Below the pieces are notes generated by a model. That model saw nothing but the letters and a program-made list of their open reading frames with translations. It ran no database searches and had not been told where the DNA came from. Shown one piece after another: positions 20,101 through 27,654 of a stretch of DNA of 64,000 nucleotides (position 1 is the first letter of the stretch; each line of letters starts with the position of its first letter). Source of the DNA: Lachnospiraceae bacterium (GTDB lineage Bacteria > Bacillota > Clostridia > Lachnospirales > Lachnospiraceae); the NCBI GenBank assembly GCA_031272185.1, contig JAISUG010000092.1:1-64000 (forward strand). Direction: 5' to 3'. A program made the position numbers and the translations under genes.

Positions 20101-22340
20101 GCGTGACCACGGACACCGCGGTGGTGGTGCATGCGGGCGACACAGTGACGCTGGACGCCCAGGTGACCATACCCGGCGGCTCCGCATCCTTTGACCATTG
20201 GTCGGTGGACACGGGCGGCATCACGCTGTCCAGCACCACATCGATGATGCCGACCTTCACCATGCCGGACAGGGACGTGGTGGTGTCGGCGGCGTACACC
20301 TACTCGTCGCTGCCGGCCAACGCCGGATTGGCGCTGGGGTGGGACCCCAGGGCCACGGTCGAGGGGAAGGTGGGCATGGACCTCGCCAACAACGAGTATG
20401 AGACCATCCTGGGGAACCTGATCGCCAACCCCACGGACGCTACGGCCATCGGGTCGGGGTTCCCGCTCCTCTACACGGTCGTCTTCGGCCGCCGCAACCC
20501 CACGTCGACCTCACCCTCGGCCACACCCTCCGAGGCCGATGCATTGCGCAGCGCGCACAGCGCATCCGCCGCGGGCACCACGCCGTGGGTTGTGGAGACC
20601 AGGGTGGAGCGGACGGTGGGCGGTTCCACTTCGGCCAACACCGACGCCGCCTACATCACGGCCAGGGACGCCCAGGCATTCACCATGTACGTGATACTGA
20701 GCGACGAGAACCGCAACGGCCAGTACTATGAGGTTTACGAGCTGGATTATGATGACAATGGCACGCCAAACGACCGCTCCGACGACTACTTCACGGGGGG
20801 CACGACGCTGGTCACGCCGCTGACGCCCAGCCCCGAACCGGGCAGCGGCTCAGGGTTCACTGGCATGATCTCCTTCCCGGCGGTCATCGGGAAGCGGTAC
20901 GGGCTGGTGTTCTCCAAGATGTACAGCGTGGAGATCTACGACACCAAGCGGGGCGGGGCGGCCGTGCCCGTGACGGTGGAGCAGGGCGACGCGCTAGACG
21001 ACGGCATCGGCTTCGCCGCCGGCGGGTGGACATCCAACACCGTGTGGGCCGACCCGATGACAGGGGAGACCTGGAAGTTCAAGGGCTTCTCGCACAATGC
21101 GAGCGCGGCCCCGTCTTCCGCCCAGCCTGCGGACACGATCACGCCCAACACCAGCGTGCCGAACCCCAATGGCACGTACTACGCCATCTACGAGCGCTGG
21201 GACGACCCGGCGTGGGTGGCGGCGCACGACGATCTGATGAACAAGATTAACGAGGCCAACGCATTGGCCAACTCCGGGTACCTGACAGCGGCGGACGAGG
21301 CGAACCTGCGCAACGCCATCAGCGACGCGCTCAACGCCTACAACCGGGTGCCCAGGGCCACCATACCTGATTTGGTCCTGGCGAAGGTGGACCTCCAGGC
21401 GGCCATCAATGTGGTGAGCACCGGCGGCGGCGTGATACTCTCCTACGATGCGGACCTGTCTGCCCTGGGGGTGAGCCCGGGCTGGCTATCGCCCGCATTT
21501 GACCCCAGCGTGACCAGCTACACGGTCAACGTGCCCAACGGGGTGATGGGGCTCACCGTTTCCGCGACCCAGGACGATCCTTTGGCGACGCTATTTGGCG
21601 ACGGGTACTATGCGCTGGCGGTAGGGCCAAACGTGATCGTCATCACGGTCACGTCCACCAACGGCACGGTGAAGACCTACACCATCACCGTGAACCGCGC
21701 CTCGGCGACTTCCGGCAGCTCCGGCGGTGGCGGCGGCGGCGGTGGGGGCTCCTCCTCCAAGTCCGGGTCCGCGACGGGACCGTCCAACGTGACCAACTAC
21801 TACCACACCTACACCGACGGCATCGACGGGCATTGGAACAACTTCGACCCGGACGGCTACGGCTGGGAGTTCATCCTGGGCAACGGCGCGAAGCTCACGG
21901 GCACCTGGGCCAACGTGAAGTACACCTATGAGGGGACCAGCGAGATCCTCACCTACCACTTCGACGAGAACGGGGTGATGAACTCCGGCTGGTACCTGGA
22001 CACCGACGGGTCATGGTACTACCTCTCCGAGAGCCACGACGGGTGGTTCGGCCATGCGGTGAAGGGCTGGTACCACGACGACAAGGACGGCAGGTGGTAC
22101 TACATGAGCCCGGTGAACTCCAAGATGCTCACCGGATGGCAGGAGGTGGCCGGCGAATGGTACTACTTCACCGCCGACAACTCCGAGGCCACCTACAGCT
22201 ACAGCGCGGCCCTGGACCAGTGGGTCTACACCAACCCCAACGCGGCCGCCAGGCCCCTGGGCTCCATGTACGCGAACGAGCTGACCCCCGACGGTTACCA
22301 GGTGGGCGCCAGCGGCGCATGGCTGCGGGCGGTGCCGTAA
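17112..22340 (+). CDS. giant cell-surface protein, paralogue of the preceding gene
   Basis: The 1742 residues have the same plan as the upstream gene: a long polar leader, an export helix near residues 56-80, InlB/MucBP-like beta-sandwich repeats, a helical segment, a cadherin-like beta-sandwich domain (about 1441-1531, FDPSVTSYTVNVPNG), a Gly/Ser linker (1532-1556) and CW-binding repeats (1570-1741). The last 100 residues closely match the neighbour (GSMYANELTPDGY against GSMYCNEYTPDGY). The gene begins 12 bases after the previous stop with a G-rich ribosome site, so the two are probably co-transcribed. ATG 17217, after AGGAG, is an alternative start that still keeps the export helix. It lacks the low-GC beta-helix module. 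Confidence 0.85.
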   Translation: MNAEHLPSRGVATGKGRRMPMAKSTTPPGAGRSSHMKRTDRAPRAKSGFLKELKRQLATCLAATMVFSVVAGAFPAYGANDDAATIVFDPQGGPNLSHAVLPGTMTPYLPSGYGAGLGLNPAANNTSKAVGPGGGTSGQGYALTTSPDFAGFTGSTYLENPPGSSGDRPKLPDFPANIWDGYTFMGWSKTQSEADVLPYLPFAFTYVATTTYNAIWVSNKTVKKPLTVIHYRDFDPNRRTQSGQNPASPPVTYPTTNGAAWPAPTTLYPAAGANWVQFMPSTAQTYAADEVISAARRTDIPGYEVDSVIIQGNWKRRFDDVAGAGTFGLGTNKDQPAASVSAAPTYKLSGTMPNDALTVGYRYKPSSKTFTLTYRYVDENGAAISGQPPVTATYHAEDAIVSHTPPTISNYTLITTGANKPAVTVGDSGDNLAQGLIGFTGMNKLLNPTTFTSAADAFSGAGEFSAGAAGQVYMPNQNVTVTYKYKVNGSPVSVDTYYGNSMTADETYVYRDSSGNLPAPNTLFWVDVPVKAGYVYPPVITLSPSVTGGSTQTPTNASPKIEVKGGTTAGTVSLQYSIDTTDTTSWTTVYYTYYTHGSIAVAYENPKTFASGTYPINDLMQGIPGLETPAADLHWRFKGWYQADAAGTAPAVDPATNAPLTSVTLTGGQYKLIAVFEEDPAYWFTVDFAAGPNGTVSGANSQYVEVGTAFGSLNIPTYTANSLYLPDHGSSGTDLAWFNDAVYPPARVSPTDIIGANQTFTAHFVFAVPDTGLLSVPDASGEVATADGTGFIQVYGPNAARHYVVTDKDGNIIDMKSGGALVSGNFTGLTPSSDYLVYEISDTTAAGISLPGAVGTDLVSLVGISNVSQPKRVIIPALGSNYSVSVPGPNSRGTITISPAAPGTEYALVDENGDMVKDFTASAGSPLQVVFDDLDTDHTYTVVARPVGDTSTVDDKYVSGTNVSVMAPHPTQYTVYVMNGGYVNKVVDSSGNIFNYGVTTDTAVVVHAGDTVTLDAQVTIPGGSASFDHWSVDTGGITLSSTTSMMPTFTMPDRDVVVSAAYTYSSLPANAGLALGWDPRATVEGKVGMDLANNEYETILGNLIANPTDATAIGSGFPLLYTVVFGRRNPTSTSPSATPSEADALRSAHSASAAGTTPWVVETRVERTVGGSTSANTDAAYITARDAQAFTMYVILSDENRNGQYYEVYELDYDDNGTPNDRSDDYFTGGTTLVTPLTPSPEPGSGSGFTGMISFPAVIGKRYGLVFSKMYSVEIYDTKRGGAAVPVTVEQGDALDDGIGFAAGGWTSNTVWADPMTGETWKFKGFSHNASAAPSSAQPADTITPNTSVPNPNGTYYAIYERWDDPAWVAAHDDLMNKINEANALANSGYLTAADEANLRNAISDALNAYNRVPRATIPDLVLAKVDLQAAINVVSTGGGVILSYDADLSALGVSPGWLSPAFDPSVTSYTVNVPNGVMGLTVSATQDDPLATLFGDGYYALAVGPNVIVITVTSTNGTVKTYTITVNRASATSGSSGGGGGGGGGSSSKSGSATGPSNVTNYYHTYTDGIDGHWNNFDPDGYGWEFILGNGAKLTGTWANVKYTYEGTSEILTYHFDENGVMNSGWYLDTDGSWYYLSESHDGWFGHAVKGWYHDDKDGRWYYMSPVNSKMLTGWQEVAGEWYYFTADNSEATYSYSAALDQWVYTNPNAAARPLGSMYANELTPDGYQVGASGAWLRAVP

Positions 22341-22379
22341 GAACGCAGCCGCCTGACGGGGCGGCACGTTAAAGCAAGC

Positions 22380-22422
22380 AAACTCCCCCGGACGGCAGCG
22401 CGCAGGCTGTCCGGGGGAGTTT
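22380..22422 (+). terminator. hairpin after the surface-protein operon
   Basis: The arms AAACTCCCCCGGAC (22380-22393) and GTCCGGGGGAGTTT (22409-22422) pair perfectly. A nearly identical hairpin stands after the next gene at 23506-23546. Confidence 0.8.
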
Positions 22423-22501
22423 CCGTATGGGCCGCAGATTTTTCTGGAAAAACAGTGATGGGTATGGTATACTTTGGGCAGGGCCTGCATATACTTGTTC
22501 A

Positions 22502-23503
22502 GTGAAACCAAAGGTATCAAAACCAAAGTCAGCGAAACCAAAGACACCAAACTCCCAGAAGCTTGAACTGGGCGTGATGTCGCCGCTGGCGGATCCGGTG
22601 GTGGAAGAGATCTACAAGAACGTACAGGTGGCGGGGCTGGCGGCAGGGAGCTTCATCTGCGCGGTGCTGGCGGAGTGCGGGGAAACGTTCGGCACCGTGG
22701 TGGCGCTGGAGCCGCAGAAACGCCAGTCGCAGTTGGACAGCCGGGGATGCAGGATCGACGTATACGCCAAGAGCGACACGGGGCGGCTGGCTGCGCAGGA
22801 AGTGCAGCTGTACTTCGACCCATCCATCCTCCAACGGAACATTTTCGAGGCATCCTACCTGTTCCTCGATGAGGCGAGGAAAGGGGCCACGGCCATCGAG
22901 ATGGCGGACGAGATGCCGACAATCACGATGATCAATATTTTCGGGGATGAACTAAACTGCCGCAGGGAAAACCACGAGCTGCTGCAGCCGGCTCACCTCA
23001 TCTATGACAAGCCCCCCCAGGCGGTGGCAGCGAAAGAATTCGCCATTTTCAACGTGCAGCTGCCGTATTTCGTGGAGGCGGGGGAAGATTATGGGAATCC
23101 CTTTTACTGCTGGTGCAAGCTCTTTTACGAGATGCATTTCGGCAGGAAGACGCCAAAGGAGGTTATCGGGATGGAGCCGAAGATGACGGAATTTGCGAAA
23201 AAAGACGCCGGCGCGGCACAGTTCATCGAGCGCTACGGTGAGGCCACGGCCAACCCAAAGGTGCGCAGGGCGTACCACAAGTGGATGGTTTCCGAGCTTG
23301 AGAGGCGGAGCCTTCTCAAGGGGGCGCATGACACCGGGGTGGAGGAAGGCGTGAACATAGGCATAGAGAAAGGCATAGAGAAAGGCATAGAGAAAGGGCA
23401 TTTCAGCGTTGCTCGGAATATGCTCAGAAACAACGAGCCGATGGAGAAAATAATCCTTTACACGGGCGTGACTGAGGCGCAGCTGAAAGAGATTAAGGGG
23501 TAG
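22502..23503 (+). CDS. Rpn/YhgA-type PD-(D/E)XK nuclease-family protein
   Basis: This is about 333 residues from GTG 22502. The core GCRIDVYAKSDTGRLAAQEVQ carries the D, E and Q expected of PD-(D/E)XK nucleases in the Rpn/transposase-like family. The tail has the family's GIEKG repeats followed by a short helix ending TGVTEAQLKEI. These proteins are linked to recombination-promoting nuclease activity. A TATACT box at 22468-22473 suggests transcription begins within the gap, favouring GTG 22502; ATG 22427 and ATG 22577 are alternatives, and none has a strong ribosome site. Near-identical hairpins flank the gene on both sides, so it may have arrived as a unit. Confidence 0.8.
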   Translation: MKPKVSKPKSAKPKTPNSQKLELGVMSPLADPVVEEIYKNVQVAGLAAGSFICAVLAECGETFGTVVALEPQKRQSQLDSRGCRIDVYAKSDTGRLAAQEVQLYFDPSILQRNIFEASYLFLDEARKGATAIEMADEMPTITMINIFGDELNCRRENHELLQPAHLIYDKPPQAVAAKEFAIFNVQLPYFVEAGEDYGNPFYCWCKLFYEMHFGRKTPKEVIGMEPKMTEFAKKDAGAAQFIERYGEATANPKVRRAYHKWMVSELERRSLLKGAHDTGVEEGVNIGIEKGIEKGIEKGHFSVARNMLRNNEPMEKIILYTGVTEAQLKEIKG

Positions 23504-23505
23504 AA

Positions 23506-23546
23506 AACTCCCCCGGATGGCCATGCACAGGCTGTCCGGGGGAGTT
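23506..23546. terminator. bidirectional terminator between the nuclease gene and rubrerythrin
   Basis: The arms AACTCCCCCGGA (23506-23517) and TCCGGGGGAGTT (23535-23546) pair perfectly. The T-rich tail is better on the minus strand (TTTTCTA), so it can end both the plus-strand nuclease gene and the minus-strand rubrerythrin gene. Confidence 0.8.
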
Positions 23547-23592
23547 GCTTTGTTGCGTGTGACTGTATCTTACCAGAAGAGAGGCGTTGCGA

Positions 23593-24141
23593 TCACCCGA
23601 AGTACCGTTTCAGCAGTGCCTCGAAGGCCTTGCCGTGGCGGGCTTCGTCACGGGCCATCTCGTGGACGGTGTCATGGATGGCGTCGAGGTTCGCGGCCTT
23701 GGCGCGTTTGGCCAGGTCCACCTTGCCGGCGGTGGCGCCGTACTCGGCCTCCACGCGCAGTTCCAGGTTCTTTTTGGTGCTGGGCGTCACCACCTCGCCC
23801 AGGAGCTCGGCAAAACGGGAAGCGTGGTCGGCCTCTTCCAGCGCCGCTTTCTGGTAATACATGCCGATCTCGGGATACCCCTCGCGCATGGCCTGGCGGC
23901 CCATGGCCAGGTACATGCCGGCCTCGTGGCATTCGCCCTCGAAATTCGCCCGCAGGTCGTTGATGATGTCTTCGGTGACGCCCTGCTCGTGGGCGATGCC
24001 GATGACGTGTTCCGCCGCCCAGGTCTTCTCGCCCGTGACTTCATTGAACTTCTCTGCCTTTTCGTGGCATACCGGGCACTCTGCCGGTGGTTCGGGACCT
24101 TCGTGGATGTGGCCGCAGACTGAACATACCCATTTCTTCAT
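23593..24141 (-). CDS. rbr: rubrerythrin with N-terminal rubredoxin domain
   Basis: This is a 182-residue non-haem iron protein that reduces hydrogen peroxide in anaerobes. An N-terminal rubredoxin domain has C6, C9, C22 and C25, followed by the ferritin-like four-helix domain with ligand motifs [11 protein letters not shown] and EEADHA and, late in the protein, [11 protein letters not shown]. This domain order is reversed compared with classical rubrerythrin, where rubredoxin is C-terminal. AAAGGAG precedes the start. A strong promoter and two dyad sites lie upstream (24217-24272), and a PerR gene is the next gene upstream on the same strand. Confidence 0.93.
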   Translation of the reverse strand: MKKWVCSVCGHIHEGPEPPAECPVCHEKAEKFNEVTGEKTWAAEHVIGIAHEQGVTEDIINDLRANFEGECHEAGMYLAMGRQAMREGYPEIGMYYQKAALEEADHASRFAELLGEVVTPSTKKNLELRVEAEYGATAGKVDLAKRAKAANLDAIHDTVHEMARDEARHGKAFEALLKRYFG

Positions 24142-24216
24142 AGTGATTTCTCCTTTTCATTTGGGATCGACTGCCCAGGCTTCAAATGGCCTATGGCATT
24201 GGTTTCTGCTTAATAA

Positions 24217-24272
24217 CAGTAATCGTTACTGATTTCTGGATGTAGGATACCACACTTGATAATTATTGTCAA
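24217..24272 (-). promoter_or_regulatory. rubrerythrin promoter with two Per/Fur-like dyads
   Basis: On the minus strand, TTGACA (24272-24267), a 17-base spacer and TATCCT (24249-24244) form the promoter. The dyad TTGATAATTATTGTCAA (24256-24272) covers the -35 box and resembles the 7-1-7 Fur/Per box. A second dyad CAGTAATCGTTACTG (24217-24231) lies just downstream of the -10 box. Repression by the neighbouring PerR is the likely reading. Confidence 0.7.
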
Positions 24273-24378
24273 CAGCAATTTCGCATTTTCTGAAACATTT
24301 TTTTGGAGTGCAAATCCCCAAAGTATATTCCACTGTGGACGGGGAGGGGGATGCGGATGATGGTGACTCCATGGCGGC

Positions 24379-24858
24379 TCACATGGCCAAGGCCCCGTCA
24401 ACGCATGCAGCCACATCGGGAATAGTGGCAGGCGAGGGGGAGGCTGCGGCTATGGGGATGCCATCCCTCTGCCGTTTGCCAAGGCAGTGGGCGCAGGTGC
24501 CGTGAAAATACACCTGGTGGCCGTCCACCTTGCCGTCGCAATGGGCCTGGGCGACCTGGTTGATCAGGTCCAGTGGGTCCAGATACAAATCGCTCACGGC
24601 CCCGCAGCTGGTGCATATGAAATGATAGTGGGGGTTCACGTCGCCGTCAAACCTGTCTGCCCCGTCCCCGCAGTCGACCCGCAGGGCCTCGCCCATCTCC
24701 ACCAGCAGGTTCAAGTTGCGGTAGACTGTGCCAAGGCTCAAGTTGGGGTAGTCTTCCCGCAGCGACAGGTACAAAGCGTCTGCCGTGGGGTGGTCCTTGC
24801 GGCTCATCAGTGCGGCCTTCAGGGCTTCGCGCTGCCTGCTATGTTTCAAAGGTTTCAT
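24379..24858 (-). CDS. perR: Fur-family peroxide regulator PerR
   Basis: This is a 159-residue metal-dependent repressor. The DNA-binding helix region includes LGTVYRNLNLL. H23 (DHPTADALY) matches the oxidised PerR histidine H37 of Bacillus, and D71 in DRFD matches the PerR-specific D85, which argues for PerR over Fur or Zur. The structural zinc site is C82, C85, C122 and C125. ATG 24858 was chosen for the GGAGGTG ribosome site; the frame extends ten codons further upstream. A roughly 30-residue tail follows the last zinc cysteine, longer than usual. Confidence 0.88.
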   Translation of the reverse strand: MKPLKHSRQREALKAALMSRKDHPTADALYLSLREDYPNLSLGTVYRNLNLLVEMGEALRVDCGDGADRFDGDVNPHYHFICTSCGAVSDLYLDPLDLINQVAQAHCDGKVDGHQVYFHGTCAHCLGKRQRDGIPIAAASPSPATIPDVAACVDGALAM

Positions 24859-24960
24859 GGGGACACCTCCGGTCGTTATCTCCGACATCCGCGCGCCGCA
24901 GGATGAAAAGCTGACATCGCAGGACGGACGGCATGTGGTCTAAATACGGTTAATGCAAAA

Positions 24961-25009
24961 TGTAATAATAGTTACTATTTAAAATATCACATTCCGCAAC
25001 CATTGTCAA
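24961..25009 (-). promoter_or_regulatory. perR promoter with operator-like dyad
   Basis: On the minus strand, TTGACA (25009-25004), a 17-base spacer and TATTTT (24986-24981) form the promoter. The dyad-like sequence TAGTAACTATTATTACA (24977-24961) follows the -10 box, in the same place as the second dyad at rubrerythrin. This suggests autoregulation. Confidence 0.65.
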
Positions 25010-25102
25010 ATGTTTTCTTTCGCAAGTGCGGCCAATCCGAAATAATGGTTTCCGTAACCGGTGCGGCCGAACCGTGGCGAGGGTTGTTGTCACAGGGTGC
25101 GG

Positions 25103-26050
25103 TCAATCCGCTATGATGGTTTCTTTCGCCAGGCGGATGAATTCCTTGGTCGCCCTGGACAGGTAGCGGCCTTTGTGGTAGCCGATGGCCAGCACGCCAT
25201 GGGCCTTGGGGTGATTGATGGAATAGCAGTTGAGCCCTAGGTTTTGCATGATGCCCGAGATGGGGCCCTCGCGCCCGGCCAGCAGCATCCGGGGGTAGAA
25301 TGTGATGCCCATGCCCTTGCCTGCCAGGGCCAGGGCGGTGTCGATGTTTTCCGTCTCCAGGACGATGCGGGGCGTGATCTGGGCTTCCTCGAGGATCTCA
25401 TTGGCGATGATGCGCACGCTGTTGCCGGGGTTTATCAGCACGAACGGGCAGTGTTCCAGCAACCGTATGTCCATGTCCTGGGAAAGACGGCTCTTCACCT
25501 CGGGGAATTTGCCGGGGAACTCCTTTTTCAGCAGGCCGTCCGAGACCACCAGCAGCACTTCTTCCTCGCAGATGGGCACGGTCTCCACGTCCTCCACCCT
25601 GAAAGGCAGCATGCCGATGGACAGGTCGATGTCGCCGTGGAGGAGGTCCAGGTCCAGCTCCTCGGAGTTGCCTTCCACCAGGCGCAGCTGGATGTTCGGG
25701 AAGCGCCTGGTATAGGCGGGGAGGATCTCCGGCAGGATCTTCCTGCCTCGGGTGTGGGAAAGGCCGATGGTGAGCTGTCCCGTGTTGAAATCCTTGATAT
25801 CGGCTATCTCCCGGGCGGTTTCCTCCCGCAGGTCCAGCATCTCCCGGGCTTTGTGCATCAGGACTTTGCCGGCGTAAGTCAAAGTGAGGGGGGTGGTGCG
25901 GTCAAACAAGGCGATGCCGTATTCCCGTTCCAGGTTGGCGATGTGGTTGCTGAGGGACTGCTGGGAGATGTACAGCTTCTTTGCGGCCCTGGTGAAATTC
26001 AGCTCTTCCGCTGCCACCAGGTAGTATTCCAGGTTGAGGAAATTTATCAT
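25103..26050 (-). CDS. LysR-family transcriptional regulator
   Basis: This is a 315-residue regulator. The N-terminal winged helix-turn-helix reads NFTRAAKKLYISQQSLSNHIANLE, and the rest is the two-lobed effector-binding domain. ATG 26050 was chosen because MINFLNLEYYLVAAE is the usual LysR N-terminus; the ribosome site is weak (AGAGG), and the frame extends further upstream. It is divergent from the S1-domain gene cluster, but its target and ligand cannot be told from sequence. Confidence 0.88.
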   Translation of the reverse strand: MINFLNLEYYLVAAEELNFTRAAKKLYISQQSLSNHIANLEREYGIALFDRTTPLTLTYAGKVLMHKAREMLDLREETAREIADIKDFNTGQLTIGLSHTRGRKILPEILPAYTRRFPNIQLRLVEGNSEELDLDLLHGDIDLSIGMLPFRVEDVETVPICEEEVLLVVSDGLLKKEFPGKFPEVKSRLSQDMDIRLLEHCPFVLINPGNSVRIIANEILEEAQITPRIVLETENIDTALALAGKGMGITFYPRMLLAGREGPISGIMQNLGLNCYSINHPKAHGVLAIGYHKGRYLSRATKEFIRLAKETIIAD

Positions 26051-26089
26051 TTCTGGCCTCTCGACGCGAACCGGCACCATACGCCGCAC

Positions 26090-26299
26090 ATGACCAAAAG
26101 CAAGGAGCTGTTCCGGCGGCATGGCTCATGCGTGCGTTATCGCCCCGCCGACCAAACCTTGCGTAGGGTTGAGACTAATGTCGAACGCACATTGTTTTGT
26201 TGGTGGGGCGTCAGCTCACATGAGGCAAATGGCGGCTCGCTTGGCGGCCATAAGGCCGCTCTGCAATGGCAAAAGTTTCCGTTCACGAGTATATCATAA
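26090..26299 (+). CDS. possible small ORF with the CWWG motif (copy A)
   Basis: This is a 69-codon frame in the LysR/S1 intergenic region. It encodes YRPADQTLRRVETNVER and then CWWG (C37-G40), with an earlier C14. A second frame at 46770-46952 encodes the same pattern. I see no ribosome site before ATG 26090, so the start is uncertain. The shared DNA is 39 of 51 bases identical over the 17-residue block, so an RNA or DNA element is an equally open explanation. The element lies 220 bases before the S1-protein start and on its strand. Confidence 0.35.
   Translation: MTKSKELFRRHGSCVRYRPADQTLRRVETNVERTLFCWWGVSSHEANGGSLGGHKAALQWQKFPFTSIS
26288..26296 (-). promoter_or_regulatory. possible extended -10 of the LysR gene
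   Basis: TGATATACT on the minus strand is an extended -10 match. There is no good -35 box. The leader to the LysR start would be about 230 bases and would run antisense to small ORF A. Confidence 0.3.
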
Positions 26300-26429
26300 C
26301 TTTTGAAAGAAAACTATAGCAAAATCTGCGCAAATGTGATAAAAATAGAAGAGATGAAATTGCATTGCCCCAAGGCGGCCTTTTCGGGTGCCTGTGGGCG
26401 GCAAATCCGGATGAGAGGAGTCAAAGGAC

Positions 26430-27623
26430 ATGGAAGTCGAGAAAATTCTGAACCCCGAAGAGGGAACACCCATAACCGAGGGGGACAGCGCCATACAGGA
26501 AGCGGCCGAAACTGAAGCGGCGGCCAGCGCTGAGTTAATGGCCGACACAGATGTGGCGGCGGTGACTGCGGCCACTGCGGCCACGGCAGAGGTTGGGGCC
26601 GAGGCGGCAGCTGCGCAGACCGCGGCCGCGGCAGAGGTGGTAGCTGCGCAGACCCCGGCCCCGGCGGGGGCCGAGGCGCCCCCTGCGAAAGAGGCCACCC
26701 CGGCAGAGTCGGCTCCGGCAGAGGCCACCCCCGCAGAGGCAGCCCCGACTGAGGCCACCCCCGCAGAGGCAGCTGCGACAGAGGCAGCCCCGGTGGAAGC
26801 ACCTGCGACAGAGGCAGCCGCAACTGTGGCCACCCCCGCAGAGTCGGCTCCGGCAGAGGCCACCCTCGCAGAGGCAGCCGCGGCAGATACAGCCCCCGCC
26901 AAGGCCGGCGCCCCCGCAGAAACCATGGAAGACCTGAAAGACGCTTTGGAAGAGTCCTACAAGGCGTTTGACGAGCGCCAGACGCTGACTTTCGTGGAAG
27001 AGACCAACCCCGATGCCGAAAAATGGTCCGAATACAAGCAGATGATGGTGGACAAGACCCCCGTGAAGGTGAAGGTCAAGGAGATCGTCAAGGGCGGCGC
27101 GGTGGCGTTCGTGGACGACGTGCGGGGGTTCATCCCTGCATCCCAGCTGTCCCTGCGCTACGTGGAGGATCTCAACGAGTTCCTGGGCAAGTACCTGGAC
27201 GTGGTGCTCATCACCGTGGACCCGGAAAAGAAGCGGCTGGTTCTTTCCGCCAAGGAGATCCTGAAAGAACAGGCCGAAGCCGACAAGAAAAAGAAGATGG
27301 ATGCGGTGAAGGTGGGCGCAGTGGTGGAAGGCACCGTGGACAGCGTGAAGGATTACGGCGCATTCGTGAACCTGGACGACGGCCTGTCGGGCCTGCTGCA
27401 TGTTTCCCGTATCTCCAGGAACCACATCAAGCACCCCGGCGACGTGCTGAAGGAAGGCCAGCGCGTCACGGTGAAGATCGTGGGGCTCAAAGACGGCAAG
27501 ATCAGCCTGAGCATGAAGGACCTGGAGGGCGGCGAGGCAGCCCCCAAAGACGATTTCCATTACAAGGAAACCGGTCAGGCCACCACGGGCCTGGGGGATC
27601 TGCTGAAGGGCATCCGGCTGTGA
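26430..27623 (+). CDS. S1 RNA-binding domain protein with Ala/Glu/Pro/Thr-rich N-terminus
   Basis: This is a 397-residue cytoplasmic protein with two S1 (OB-fold) RNA-binding domains near residues 209-270 and 293-363. The second has the standard VKDYGAFVNL start. Residues about 27-163 are low-complexity, made of short blocks such as EATPAEAAP, coded by GC-rich repeats. GGAG lies about ten bases before ATG 26430. Proteins of this size with two S1 domains are often related to ribosomal protein S1 or to general RNA-binding factors; the acidic tract replaces the extra S1 domains. The aminopeptidase gene follows after 31 bases. Confidence 0.88.
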   Translation: MEVEKILNPEEGTPITEGDSAIQEAAETEAAASAELMADTDVAAVTAATAATAEVGAEAAAAQTAAAAEVVAAQTPAPAGAEAPPAKEATPAESAPAEATPAEAAPTEATPAEAAATEAAPVEAPATEAAATVATPAESAPAEATLAEAAAADTAPAKAGAPAETMEDLKDALEESYKAFDERQTLTFVEETNPDAEKWSEYKQMMVDKTPVKVKVKEIVKGGAVAFVDDVRGFIPASQLSLRYVEDLNEFLGKYLDVVLITVDPEKKRLVLSAKEILKEQAEADKKKKMDAVKVGAVVEGTVDSVKDYGAFVNLDDGLSGLLHVSRISRNHIKHPGDVLKEGQRVTVKIVGLKDGKISLSMKDLEGGEAAPKDDFHYKETGQATTGLGDLLKGIRL

Positions 27624-27654
27624 GCAAAACCACCTGAGATAGATTGGAGTGACC

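Noticed and set aside
22502..23503. Insertion sequence
   Set aside because: The Rpn-type protein is related to transposase-like nucleases, but I see no terminal inverted repeats or target-site duplication of IS type; only the hairpins flank it.
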